Part shown: positions 9,481-20,100 of the stretch, in pieces
Layout of the letters: every line of letters starts with the position of its first letter
Numbering within the stretch: position 1 is the stretch's first letter
NCBI GenBank assembly: GCA_965115885.1
Contig: OZ220479.1
Location: forward strand, 372,001 to 436,000
Reading direction: 5' to 3'
DNA from: BD2-11 sp965115885
GTDB lineage: Bacteria; Gemmatimonadota; Gemmatimonadetes; Longimicrobiales; Gaopeijiaceae
DNA: 64,000 nt
Notes under the pieces: generated by a model
The model's input: only the letters and a program-made list of their open reading frames with translations
The model's database searches: none
What the model was told of the DNA's origin: nothing
Made by a program: the position numbers and the translations under genes

Positions 9481-10795
9481 CACGCAAGATGAAATCAAAG
9501 CGACAGAAATTTCCGAGGCTTCAATGAGGCCGGGGCGACGCCGCCCCGGAAACCGCGGCGTTGTTGCGGACGTCGGGCGCGTAGGGCTCGCTTCAATGAG
9601 GCCGGGGCGACGCCGCCCCGGAAACCTCCGAGACGGAACCCGAATCGTCACGGATGCGAGCGGCTTCAATGAGGCCGGGGCGACGCCGCCCCGGAAACTG
9701 GCCGCGTTTCCGCTGCAGGCGAGCGCGCGCGCCACGCTTCAATGAGGCCGGGGCGACGCCGCCCCGGAAACAGGCGAGAACGGATGCAGGTGGTTCCCGG
9801 TCCAGCGCGAGCTTCAATGAGGCCGGGGCGACGCCGCCCCGGAAACTCTTGCGGTTGGGCGGACGCGAGGCGCGCGAGTATCGCTTCAATGAGGCCGGGG
9901 CGACGCCGCCCCGGAAACGCGGTCCTCAAGATCGTCGCCTGGGTCGCGCTCGGCCCGCTTCAATGAGGCCGGGGCGACGCCGCCCCGGAAACGGTCGTTC
10001 GACTGCCGCTCTCGATCCGCGCCGACGCGCTTCAATGAGGCCGGGGCGACGCCGCCCCGGAAACCTCGAAACGCTGGTCGGCGACGAGGAGCTCGAAGAG
10101 CTTCAATGAGGCCGGGGCGACGCCGCCCCGGAAACTTGGTGCGAAGAGTGCCTTGTAAGAGCTCGTAGTTACGTGCTTCAATGAGGCCGGGGCGACGCCG
10201 CCCCGGAAACCGTAGCTGTTCTAGCTCCAGTAGACGTGATAGTGGTGGGCTTCAATGAGGCCGGGGCGACGCCGCCCCGGAAACGCAAAGCTGACCAAGC
10301 ACCGGGACCTAGCGCGCCCTGCTTCAATGAGGCCGGGGCGACGCCGCCCCGGAAACCTTGGGTCCGATGAACTCCTTGTTTTCGTAGCCTCCGGCTTCAA
10401 TGAGGCCGGGGCGACGCCGCCCCGGAAACGGGCGTGCTCGCGCACCAGGGCGGGCAAGTCCAGACGGAGCTTCAATGAGGCCGGGGCGACGCCGCCCCGG
10501 AAACGACGCAAACAAACGTGGGCAAATCAAGGTTCTTCACGCTTCAATGAGGCCGGGGCGACGCCGCCCCGGAAACCGTAGACGATCACGGGGTCGCCAT
10601 TCCGTGCGACTACGCTTCAATGAGGCCGGGGCGACGCCGCCCCGGAAACTCCTTCCCCGGACGTCCCGTCCTCCCGGACGCTCCCGGCTTCAATGAGGCC
10701 GGGGCGACGCCGCCCCGGAAACCCCCCGCCCAGGTCGACGAGCAGCCAGCGGCCGCCCTGCTTCAATGAGGCCGGGGCGACGCCGCCCCGGAAAC
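9445..10795. CRISPR. Left block of the array: 19 repeats
   Basis: Repeats start at 9445, 9518, 9590, 9663, 9736 and so on to 10760, with 18 complete spacers. The first copy carries the C14T change, the kind of decay usually seen in the terminal repeat farthest from the leader. If the leader is at the right end, these are the oldest spacers, and the insertion sequence separates them from it. Confidence 0.97.
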
Positions 10796-10804
10796 CCCGA
10801 TTTC
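10796..10804. repeat. Direct repeat at the left IS junction
   Basis: CCCGATTTC follows the repeat ending at 10795 and recurs at 12574-12582 on the other side of the element. ISL3 elements make 8-bp target duplications; here 8 bases plus one base shared with the element end explain the 9-bp match. Confidence 0.85.
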
Positions 10805-11328
10805 GGGTTCCTCGCCCTTTTTTGTGGATTGCTGTAGGTTTGGGGTCGTCGTGCTGGATGCGTGCCGGTGGTGGAATCGGCCGTCGGCAGGCAAGCGTTT
10901 CGCGTCTCCGCCAGGGTCGGCTGACCGCCCCTCGGCGGCATGTGCCAACGGACAGGATGGACGTCGAGATTCTGGGCATCGAAGATGTCGGCCGTGCCAG
11001 GGTTCGGGGGGATACCGGCGGAGCTCTGGCGCCCCGCGTAGGGAGCGTAGCGACCGGAGCGGGGCGCCAGAGCTCCGTGTCCCGGTGCCCGGCGGGGTGG
11101 ATTTCCCTGCGCGTTCGTGCGCAGGAAGCGCGGCAAATCGATGGCCTTCGACCGGAGGCACCCGCTGGGGAGCGCCGACCAACGCCGTACACAGGCCGAG
11201 AGCGCCGTACACACACAGGCCGAGAGGCCGATCCGAAGCGCCGCTGCGAAGGGTGCCCGCCCGGGTACGCCTCGCCTTCGCGCACGCGCGATCCGAACTG
11301 AAGAGGAACCGGGCGAAGGAATCCAACG
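10805..11328. other. Non-coding left part of the IS
   Basis: About 520 bases inside the element with no convincing gene. It holds a 19-bp perfect inverted repeat (separate entry) and, around 11182-11230, two near copies of a GCCGTACACA...GGCCGAGAG block. It could be an untranslated leader or a lost passenger gene. Confidence 0.5.
11019..11077. repeat. 19-bp perfect inverted repeat in the IS
   Basis: Arm 11019-11037 and arm 11059-11077 are exact reverse complements, separated by 21 bases. In RNA this forms a very stable GC-rich hairpin about 250 bases upstream of the transposase start. It has no T tract, so a plain intrinsic terminator is not shown; it may block read-through into the transposase or, in the other orientation, act on array transcription. 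Confidence 0.75.
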
Positions 11329-12561
11329 ATGACGGGATCTCCGGCAACGGACACGCTGTTCGAGCAGGCGCTGGGACTCGCGTCCCCGTGGTACGTGGAC
11401 CGCGTGGACTTCGACAAGGAGCGGAGACGTCTCGACGTCCACCTCGCTTTCGAGAGGGGAGGCCTCTTCACCTGCGCCAGCTGCGAGGCCGACGGGTGCA
11501 AGGCGTACGACTCGAGGACGAGGTCCTGGAGACACTTGAACTGCTTCGAGCACGAGGCGTATCTCCACGCGCCCGCCCCGCGGATCCGTTGCCCCCAGTG
11601 CGGCGTCCGCCAAGCCGCGTTGCCCTGGGCGCGGCCCCGCAGCGGCTTCACCCTGCTCTTCGAGGGCCTCGTCGTCGCCATGGCCAGCGCCATGCCCGTC
11701 GCCGTCGTCGCCCGCCTCGTCGGCGAGCACGACACCCGCCTGTGGCGCATCGTCAAGCACCATGTGGGCATGGCGCGCACCGAAGCCGACTTCTCCAAGG
11801 TGGTGGCCGTGGGCGTCGACGAAAAGGCGGCCCGCCGGGGCCACGACTACGTCACGCTCTTCGCCGACCTCGATCTGCGTCGGCTCCTCTTCGCGACCAC
11901 GGGCCGGACGGCCGACGTGTTCGCCGAGTTCCGAAGGGATCTCGAAGCGCATGGAGGAGCCGCGGAGCAGGTCGACGAGATCTGCATGGACATGTCGAAG
12001 GCGTACATGAAGGGCGCGCGCGACGAGTTCCCCGACGCCGAAGTGACCTTCGACCGTTTCCATGTCGTGAAGCTGCTGAACGAAGTCGTCGAATCGGTTC
12101 GCCGCGCCGAGCGCAAGGAGCGCCCCGATCTCGAGAACACCCGGTGGCTCTGGCTCAAGAACCGCAAGGAACTCAGCGAATCGCAGAAGGCCCGGCTGGA
12201 CGAACTGCTCGCCGAAGCCACCGCAGCTCCCGACACGGTCGAGGCCTACAAGCTCGAGGTCGAGTTCCAAGATCTGTGGGACCTGCCTCCCATCGCAGCC
12301 GAACGTCACCTCGAACGCTGGTGCAAGACCGCGAGCGAGAGCGGACTCGCGGCCATGGCGACCTTCGCCGAACCCGTGCGGAAGCATGAGAAGGGCATCC
12401 TGCGTTGGTTCCACTCCCGTATCACGAACGGTCTCCTCGAGGCCATGAACTCTCTCGTCCAAGCCGCCAAGGCCCGTGCTCGAGGGTACCGCACAACCGA
12501 GAACCTGATCGCCATGGCGTATTTGATCTGCGGCAAACTTCAATTCAACCTGACCACATAA
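11329..12561 (+). CDS. tnp: ISL3-family DDE transposase
   Basis: Catalyses movement of the surrounding element. The 410-residue product has an N-terminal zinc-binding region with Cys pairs (CASC about residue 50, CPQC about 90) and an RNase H-like DDE core: D164 in VGVDEKA, D221 in CMDMSKAY, and E371 in the NGLLEAMNS segment. It ends with KARARGYRTTENLI, typical of ISL3. The start at ATG 11329 gives a full-length protein of normal family size. No frameshift or stop is visible, so the element may still be active. The stop lies 12 bases before the right end. Confidence 0.95.
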   Translation: MTGSPATDTLFEQALGLASPWYVDRVDFDKERRRLDVHLAFERGGLFTCASCEADGCKAYDSRTRSWRHLNCFEHEAYLHAPAPRIRCPQCGVRQAALPWARPRSGFTLLFEGLVVAMASAMPVAVVARLVGEHDTRLWRIVKHHVGMARTEADFSKVVAVGVDEKAARRGHDYVTLFADLDLRRLLFATTGRTADVFAEFRRDLEAHGGAAEQVDEICMDMSKAYMKGARDEFPDAEVTFDRFHVVKLLNEVVESVRRAERKERPDLENTRWLWLKNRKELSESQKARLDELLAEATAAPDTVEAYKLEVEFQDLWDLPPIAAERHLERWCKTASESGLAAMATFAEPVRKHEKGILRWFHSRITNGLLEAMNSLVQAAKARARGYRTTENLIAMAYLICGKLQFNLTT

Positions 12562-12573
12562 AATAGCGGAGAG

Positions 12574-12582
12574 CCCGATTTC
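12574..12582. repeat. Direct repeat at the right IS junction
   Basis: CCCGATTTC, identical to 10796-10804. The spacer continues to 12612, and the next repeat starts at 12613. Confidence 0.85.
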
Positions 12583-15500
12583 GTGATCGTCGACGAGTGC
12601 CACGAGCTCCGCGCTTCAATGAGGCCGGGGCGACGCCGCCCCGGAAACCCTCGATGGTGCTGGCTTGGCGTCCTTGATCTCTTGGGGCTTCAATGAGGCC
12701 GGGGCGACGCCGCCCCGGAAACGTCCGGGAGCTTGCGCTATCCTTGCGCTCCCGTGCGGCTTCAATGAGGCCGGGGCGACGCCGCCCCGGAAACCTACGA
12801 CGTCTCCACCCGCAAGGAGCAGAACTCGCGCGGGCTTCAATGAGGCCGGGGCGACGCCGCCCCGGAAACCTTCGCCGGAAACGGCGTCGCGGTCGTGGCG
12901 ACGAAAGCTTCAATGAGGCCGGGGCGACGCCGCCCCGGAAACCCGATAGGGATCGACGTCGAAGCGTCGGCGACCAGCCTGCTTCAATGAGGCCGGGGCG
13001 ACGCCGCCCCGGAAACCCGGATGCTGTGGCTTCAGCCAGCGCCAGCGCCGTTTGCTTCAATGAGGCCGGGGCGACGCCGCCCCGGAAACCGTCCCCACGA
13101 CGTCGGGCAATCCCCGCCGCGTGTCCAGCTTCAATGAGGCCGGGGCGACGCCGCCCCGGAAACTTGTGGACCAGCCGGGGGTGCAACCCGGCTTCCCACT
13201 CGCTTCAATGAGGCCGGGGCGACGCCGCCCCGGAAACCTAGCGCAAGCCGCACGGACGGAAGCTAGGGGAGCGTGGCTTCAATGAGGCCGGGGCGACGCC
13301 GCCCCGGAAACGCGTCGCCGATCTGTGGCAACGTCTCGCACTCCTCGCGGCTTCAATGAGGCCGGGGCGACGCCGCCCCGGAAACGCGAGAGGTCGCCAT
13401 CATCCATCCATGACGCGGCGCAGCTTCAATGAGGCCGGGGCGACGCCGCCCCGGAAACCCTGTGGGACGATGTCTTCCTCTCCGTCGACTTCGCTCGCTT
13501 CAATGAGGCCGGGGCGACGCCGCCCCGGAAACGAGGACTCGCCAGCGTCGACGGGCCAGGTCCTCGAGGTCGCTTCAATGAGGCCGGGGCGACGCCGCCC
13601 CGGAAACCGGCCAAAGCGTTGTCGCACTGTTTGCCCGGCGTCGACGCTTCAATGAGGCCGGGGCGACGCCGCCCCGGAAACAGGGCCCGCCCATGGCCCG
13701 TCTCCGTCTCCGTCGACGTGCTTCAATGAGGCCGGGGCGACGCCGCCCCGGAAACAGCGATGTGACATGTCACGGAACAAGTAACGCAAGGAGCTTCAAT
13801 GAGGCCGGGGCGACGCCGCCCCGGAAACCTTGTCTTCGCGGATCCATCGGTAGACGGTTTTAGGATGGCTTCAATGAGGCCGGGGCGACGCCGCCCCGGA
13901 AACATGGATTCCCATCCACGGATCGACTCGCGATTGCCCTCGCTTCAATGAGGCCGGGGCGACGCCGCCCCGGAAACCGGCGTGCTCGCGCACCAGGGCG
14001 GGCAAGTCCAGACCGAGCTTCAATGAGGCCGGGGCGACGCCGCCCCGGAAACAGGGGGAGCATTCAAAGTTTGTGCCGTATTTAGCATATGCTTCAATGA
14101 GGCCGGGGCGACGCCGCCCCGGAAACCGTCGTCGCTCCGGCGTTGCTCGCCGAACTGAAAGGCCGCTTCAATGAGGCCGGGGCGACGCCGCCCCGGAAAC
14201 GAGCGCATGGACAAGCTTACAGGCGCGGAAAAGCCTGCGCTTCAATGAGGCCGGGGCGACGCCGCCCCGGAAACCGGTGCGCGAGCGGGGTTCGGAGCTG
14301 TGGTACTCGTGGCTTCAATGAGGCCGGGGCGACGCCGCCCCGGAAACTCCTAACTCCGCGCACGGTCGGCATTGCGCACGTGCGGGCTTCAATGAGGCCG
14401 GGGCGACGCCGCCCCGGAAACTTCGCGCGCGTGCGGACGACGCGCTGCACGTGTCCGCGGCTTCAATGAGGCCGGGGCGACGCCGCCCCGGAAACCCGCG
14501 CCCGCCGCGCACCGACTTCTCGCGCGCCGGGCGGACGCTTCAATGAGGCCGGGGCGACGCCGCCCCGGAAACTCTTGAGCTCCGCGAAGGTCCAGCGGTC
14601 GCCCGCGAGCTTCAATGAGGCCGGGGCGACGCCGCCCCGGAAACCTCTTCGCCCTCGCGCTCGAGGGAATGGACGATCTACAGCTTCAATGAGGCCGGGG
14701 CGACGCCGCCCCGGAAACTCGGACCCAAGATCCGGTTCCTGCCGGTCGTGTACCGGCTTCAATGAGGCCGGGGCGACGCCGCCCCGGAAACGGGCCTGCG
14801 CGTGATCCGTCCGCTGTGGGAGGGGTCGGCTTCAATGAGGCCGGGGCGACGCCGCCCCGGAAACACCCGGTTCTTCGCCGTGAACGTCGACGAGCGCGGA
14901 CGGGCTTCAATGAGGCCGGGGCGACGCCGCCCCGGAAACGCCATCCGCGCAAAACGAAGTGCCCCTGCTTTTCGAACGGCTTCAATGAGGCCGGGGCGAC
15001 GCCGCCCCGGAAACGCTGGGCTCGCCCCAGCGCACGAATCGAACCTAACGGGCTTCAATGAGGCCGGGGCGACGCCGCCCCGGAAACCCTGATTTTGGCC
15101 GCCGCGAGTGGAGAAGAGGGCCAGCTTCAATGAGGCCGGGGCGACGCCGCCCCGGAAACTGGCACAGCCGGTGCCAGAGGCGAGAAGGGAGATCAGGCTT
15201 CAATGAGGCCGGGGCGACGCCGCCCCGGAAACCGGACCGGAGGAAAATCCGGGGGACCGGATTTCCCGGGCTTCAATGAGGCCGGGGCGACGCCGCCCCG
15301 GAAACCTGTATTTTCTCCTGCTGATATAACAGTAACTAATGAGCTTCAATGAGGCCGGGGCGACGCCGCCCCGGAAACAATCGGCGCCGCCGCGCGAATC
15401 CGCGAAGAATTGGAGCTTCAATGAGGCCGGGGCGACGCCGCCCCGGAAACCCGGAAGCCGTGCTCCCTCGACGGAACCCGGTCCCGTGGCTTCAATGAGG

Positions 15501-16592
15501 CCGGGGCGACGCCGCCCCGGAAACCCCGCGAGAAGATCTTGAAGATCACGCGGCGCTACGTGCTTCAATGAGGCCGGGGCGACGCCGCCCCGGAAACGTC
15601 CAGGGCCTCGTCGTTCCAGTAGCCCGTCAGCGAAAGCTTCAATGAGGCCGGGGCGACGCCGCCCCGGAAACCTTGTCGTCGACGTTCCACAACGACACGG
15701 TGCCCTGCGGGCTTCAATGAGGCCGGGGCGACGCCGCCCCGGAAACGCCCGGAGTCAGAATCTTCAGACCGAGGACGTCATGATCGCTTCAATGAGGCCG
15801 GGGCGACGCCGCCCCGGAAACTCCAGCCAATCATCTTGAGTATCACTTGAGCCCTCGATGCTTCAATGAGGCCGGGGCGACGCCGCCCCGGAAACACGCG
15901 AGCCGGAGAATTTCGGCCACCTGGTCCACCGTGCTTCAATGAGGCCGGGGCGACGCCGCCCCGGAAACGATGAGTTATACGAGCATTGTTTCGGAAATAA
16001 ACTAGCTTCAATGAGGCCGGGGCGACGCCGCCCCGGAAACAATCCGGGGACCGTCGAGGGGACCGGAAGCCGGGTTCGCTTCAATGAGGCCGGGGCGACG
16101 CCGCCCCGGAAACCAGCCTGTTTTGTGTTGCCTGTCGAGGATACCATCTCGCTTCAATGAGGCCGGGGCGACGCCGCCCCGGAAACTAATTTCCAGAGCG
16201 CAAGTCATGCTTCCAAGCGCCACGCTTCAATGAGGCCGGGGCGACGCCGCCCCGGAAACCTCGACCAGCTCGACGACGGCGGCGCGGTCGCCTGGACCGC
16301 TTCAATGAGGCCGGGGCGACGCCGCCCCGGAAACCCTCGAGCCCCGGCAGTCGCGCCGCGTCCTCGGTCGAGCTTCAATGAGGCCGGGGCGACGCCGCCC
16401 CGGAAACCATCCCTCCGTTCACGGTCCTGACCGGAACCTTCCGGTTGCTTCAATGAGGCCGGGGCGACGCCGCCCCGGAAACATGGTCCGGACGTCGAGA
16501 ACAACGCGGCTCCGGGTGCTTCAATGAGGCCGGGGCGACGCCGCCCCGGAAACCGCGCGCGAGAGTCGAACGCCAAACTGATGGAGCGACTC

Positions 16593-16628
16593 GCTTCAAT
16601 GAGGCCGGGGCGACGCTGCCCCGGAAAC
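16593..16628. repeat. Internal variant repeat (C25T)
   Basis: The only internal repeat copy I found that departs from consensus. The change is in the right arm of the stem and would turn a G-C pair into G-U in one strand's RNA. Confidence 0.9.
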
Positions 16629-17063
16629 GTGAAAGCGGTCGCGTAAGGTTCACCGGAGCCAATGTGCTTCAATGAGGCCGGGGCGACGCCGCCCCGGAAA
16701 CGTTCCACTCCTCGAACGTCTCGCCGGGCTCCCGAAGGCTTCAATGAGGCCGGGGCGACGCCGCCCCGGAAACGCTAGACTTCACTAAACAACGTAACAT
16801 GTTCGGAAGCTTCAATGAGGCCGGGGCGACGCCGCCCCGGAAACTCGTTCCACCAATCAAACGCTACACGAGCATCTTCTTGCTTCAATGAGGCCGGGGC
16901 GACGCCGCCCCGGAAACCCGCTCCGCTACACCGCCTACTCCCCCTGCTTTCGCCGCTTCAATGAGGCCGGGGCGACGCCGCCCCGGAAACTCCGGAGCGC
17001 GTAGGCCATCTGGACGTTGCGCCGCGCGCTTCAATGAGGCCGGGGCGACGCCGCCCCGGAAAC

Positions 17064-17173
17064 CGCCCGCGATTGAGACACATTCTTTTTCATATGACCG
17101 GCTTCAATGAGGCCGGGGCGACGCCGCCCCGGAAACCGCCCGCGATTGAGACACATTCTTTTTCATATGACCG
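17064..17173. repeat. Adjacent duplicated repeat-spacer unit
   Basis: Spacers 17064-17100 and 17137-17173 are identical over 37 bases with one repeat between them, best explained by tandem duplication of one unit by recombination or replication slippage. Confidence 0.97.
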
Positions 17174-20100
17174 GCTTCAATGAGGCCGGGGCGACGCCGC
17201 CCCGGAAACCGCTGGCGACCACCGACGGCGACCTTCAGAAGGTCGCGCTTCAATGAGGCCGGGGCGACGCCGCCCCGGAAACGTTGGATCGCGATTTGGG
17301 CAAAGCCAGAACGTTCGCCGCTTCAATGAGGCCGGGGCGACGCCGCCCCGGAAACAAGAACACCTTCACTCGTACAGCTTGGGGTACCTCTGTGCTTCAA
17401 TGAGGCCGGGGCGACGCCGCCCCGGAAACTTGCAGCGTCTCCTCGCGCTCCTTGCCCGTGTTCGCGCTTCAATGAGGCCGGGGCGACGCCGCCCCGGAAA
17501 CCTGCTTGCGGGTTGCAAGCCGGGAACCCTAGGCGGGAGGCTTCAATGAGGCCGGGGCGACGCCGCCCCGGAAACCATGATCGAGCCCACGGGCGCGGCC
17601 GCCTCCTCGCTGCTTCAATGAGGCCGGGGCGACGCCGCCCCGGAAACCGCGAGCGGCGCCGAGCGCAGAAAACGATCGACGAACGGGCTTCAATGAGGCC
17701 GGGGCGACGCCGCCCCGGAAACTCCAGCCCGACCGTGATACGCACGGTACCGCCAACCTGCTTCAATGAGGCCGGGGCGACGCCGCCCCGGAAACAATCT
17801 GCATCACCAACGCGATGCCGAAACAGACGAGGCTTCAATGAGGCCGGGGCGACGCCGCCCCGGAAACAGCTTCAGTCCGAAGTGCTGTACCCAGAGAGCT
17901 CCACGGCTTCAATGAGGCCGGGGCGACGCCGCCCCGGAAACTTCCGCAAGCAATGCAAGCAATGCCAAGGGACCGGACCGGCTTCAATGAGGCCGGGGCG
18001 ACGCCGCCCCGGAAACAAGCTTCAATCCGAAGTGCTGTACCCGGAGAGCTCGGCGCTTCAATGAGGCCGGGGCGACGCCGCCCCGGAAACCCCGCACTCC
18101 GAGCACACGCGCCCGCTCTCCTTCACGTAGCTTCAATGAGGCCGGGGCGACGCCGCCCCGGAAACATGGCCAAGCAATGGTCCCCAATTTCTCGCTCCAT
18201 CGCAGCTTCAATGAGGCCGGGGCGACGCCGCCCCGGAAACCGCGCCACAGATCGTCCATGCCATCGAGGGCGATGGCGCTTCAATGAGGCCGGGGCGACG
18301 CCGCCCCGGAAACTGACTCTCGCCCATTCTGTGACGCACAGAATGATGGCGCTTCAATGAGGCCGGGGCGACGCCGCCCCGGAAACCCAAGACGGGTCGC
18401 GTTACTCAATCAAAGTGAGTGCCGCTTCAATGAGGCCGGGGCGACGCCGCCCCGGAAACGTGTTCACAAGATCACGGCCGACAACATTCATTGAAGCTTC
18501 AATGAGGCCGGGGCGACGCCGCCCCGGAAACGGGATGGCGATTTTCGACGACTCTCATTGCGTCGTTAGCTTCAATGAGGCCGGGGCGACGCCGCCCCGG
18601 AAACCCGCGTCCAAGGAACATGGCGCATGCAGGACGGGGACGGCTTCAATGAGGCCGGGGCGACGCCGCCCCGGAAACATTGGACTACGGACGAGGACAA
18701 CTTGTCGTGGACGAGCTTCAATGAGGCCGGGGCGACGCCGCCCCGGAAACCCAGCGGAACGCACAGCGTCGAATCCTTCATCATCTTGCTTCAATGAGGC
18801 CGGGGCGACGCCGCCCCGGAAACCCGCTCAAGTCGATCCACGGGTCGGGCCGCCAGATCGTGCTTCAATGAGGCCGGGGCGACGCCGCCCCGGAAACACG
18901 AACCACCATGTTCATGGGCTGGGTGATCGTCTGGCTTCAATGAGGCCGGGGCGACGCCGCCCCGGAAACTGGCACCCGCTGTGCCCGCATCGCCCTGTTC
19001 GCCCTTCTGGCTTCAATGAGGCCGGGGCGACGCCGCCCCGGAAACGTCCCGTAGGACGCCCGGAAAGGTACCTAGGGACGCGGCTTCAATGAGGCCGGGG
19101 CGACGCCGCCCCGGAAACGCAAATTTGCATACAAGAAGTAAACGATATGGAGGAGCTTCAATGAGGCCGGGGCGACGCCGCCCCGGAAACAACCCATGAA
19201 AATTTAAATGTAACATGTTTGAGGTGGCTTCAATGAGGCCGGGGCGACGCCGCCCCGGAAACATCATCATGGAGACGCGGCGCACAAGACGCCGCCACAC
19301 GCTTCAATGAGGCCGGGGCGACGCCGCCCCGGAAACTTGACGGTCGCCGTGATTATCGATTCGTTTGCCGACCGCTTCAATGAGGCCGGGGCGACGCCGC
19401 CCCGGAAACCTTCAGGTGATTGAAAGTCTTGGCAGGTTTTTGCAAGCGCTTCAATGAGGCCGGGGCGACGCCGCCCCGGAAACGAAGACGGGACTTGGAA
19501 CCGAGACTGCGCGGCGTTCCAGCTTCAATGAGGCCGGGGCGACGCCGCCCCGGAAACGGCGGTACGCCGGTAGCGCTGGTCGCGGCGATCCATGCTTCAA
19601 TGAGGCCGGGGCGACGCCGCCCCGGAAACATCATGATCAATCAAACACTTGCGCCAGCGATCATCAGCTTCAATGAGGCCGGGGCGACGCCGCCCCGGAA
19701 ACCTCGCATATCGCGAATGAACACAAAATGTATGGTGATGCTTCAATGAGGCCGGGGCGACGCCGCCCCGGAAACTCTCGTCGTCGTCAGTGCCTTGCTT
19801 GACCGCTAGGCCAGCTTCAATGAGGCCGGGGCGACGCCGCCCCGGAAACTACGCCGTCGTGCGCGCGTGCGTCGAGGCGCACGACGCTTCAATGAGGCCG
19901 GGGCGACGCCGCCCCGGAAACGCATTCATCGAGATTTGCGGGTCGCGTCACTCAATCGCTTCAATGAGGCCGGGGCGACGCCGCCCCGGAAACACATGGC
20001 ATGGCATGACGGCGATCCGGCGGAGCTGCTGGCTTCAATGAGGCCGGGGCGACGCCGCCCCGGAAACGCGCCTGCCCGTGCGCGTGCGCCTGCCCGTGCG

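Larger units (their letters stand above)
10804..12573 (+). mobile_element. ISL3-family insertion sequence inside a CRISPR spacer
   Basis: The element is about 1.77 kb between the two CCCGATTTC copies and carries one intact ISL3-type transposase. Its ends are imperfect inverted repeats: the left end reads CCTCGCCCTTTTTTGTGG and the reverse complement of the right end CTCCGCTATTTTATGTGG, matching best in the TTTT-GTGG core. The exact end base is ambiguous by one because of the direct repeat. It is longer than a minimal ISL3 element because about 525 bases lie between its left end and the transposase start. Removing it and one direct repeat restores a 39-bp spacer, so this is a simple insertion into a pre-existing spacer. 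Confidence 0.9.

Noticed and set aside
10690..12603. Long antisense frame across the insertion sequence
   Set aside because: Shadow of the transposase gene and array repeats; no protein motifs.
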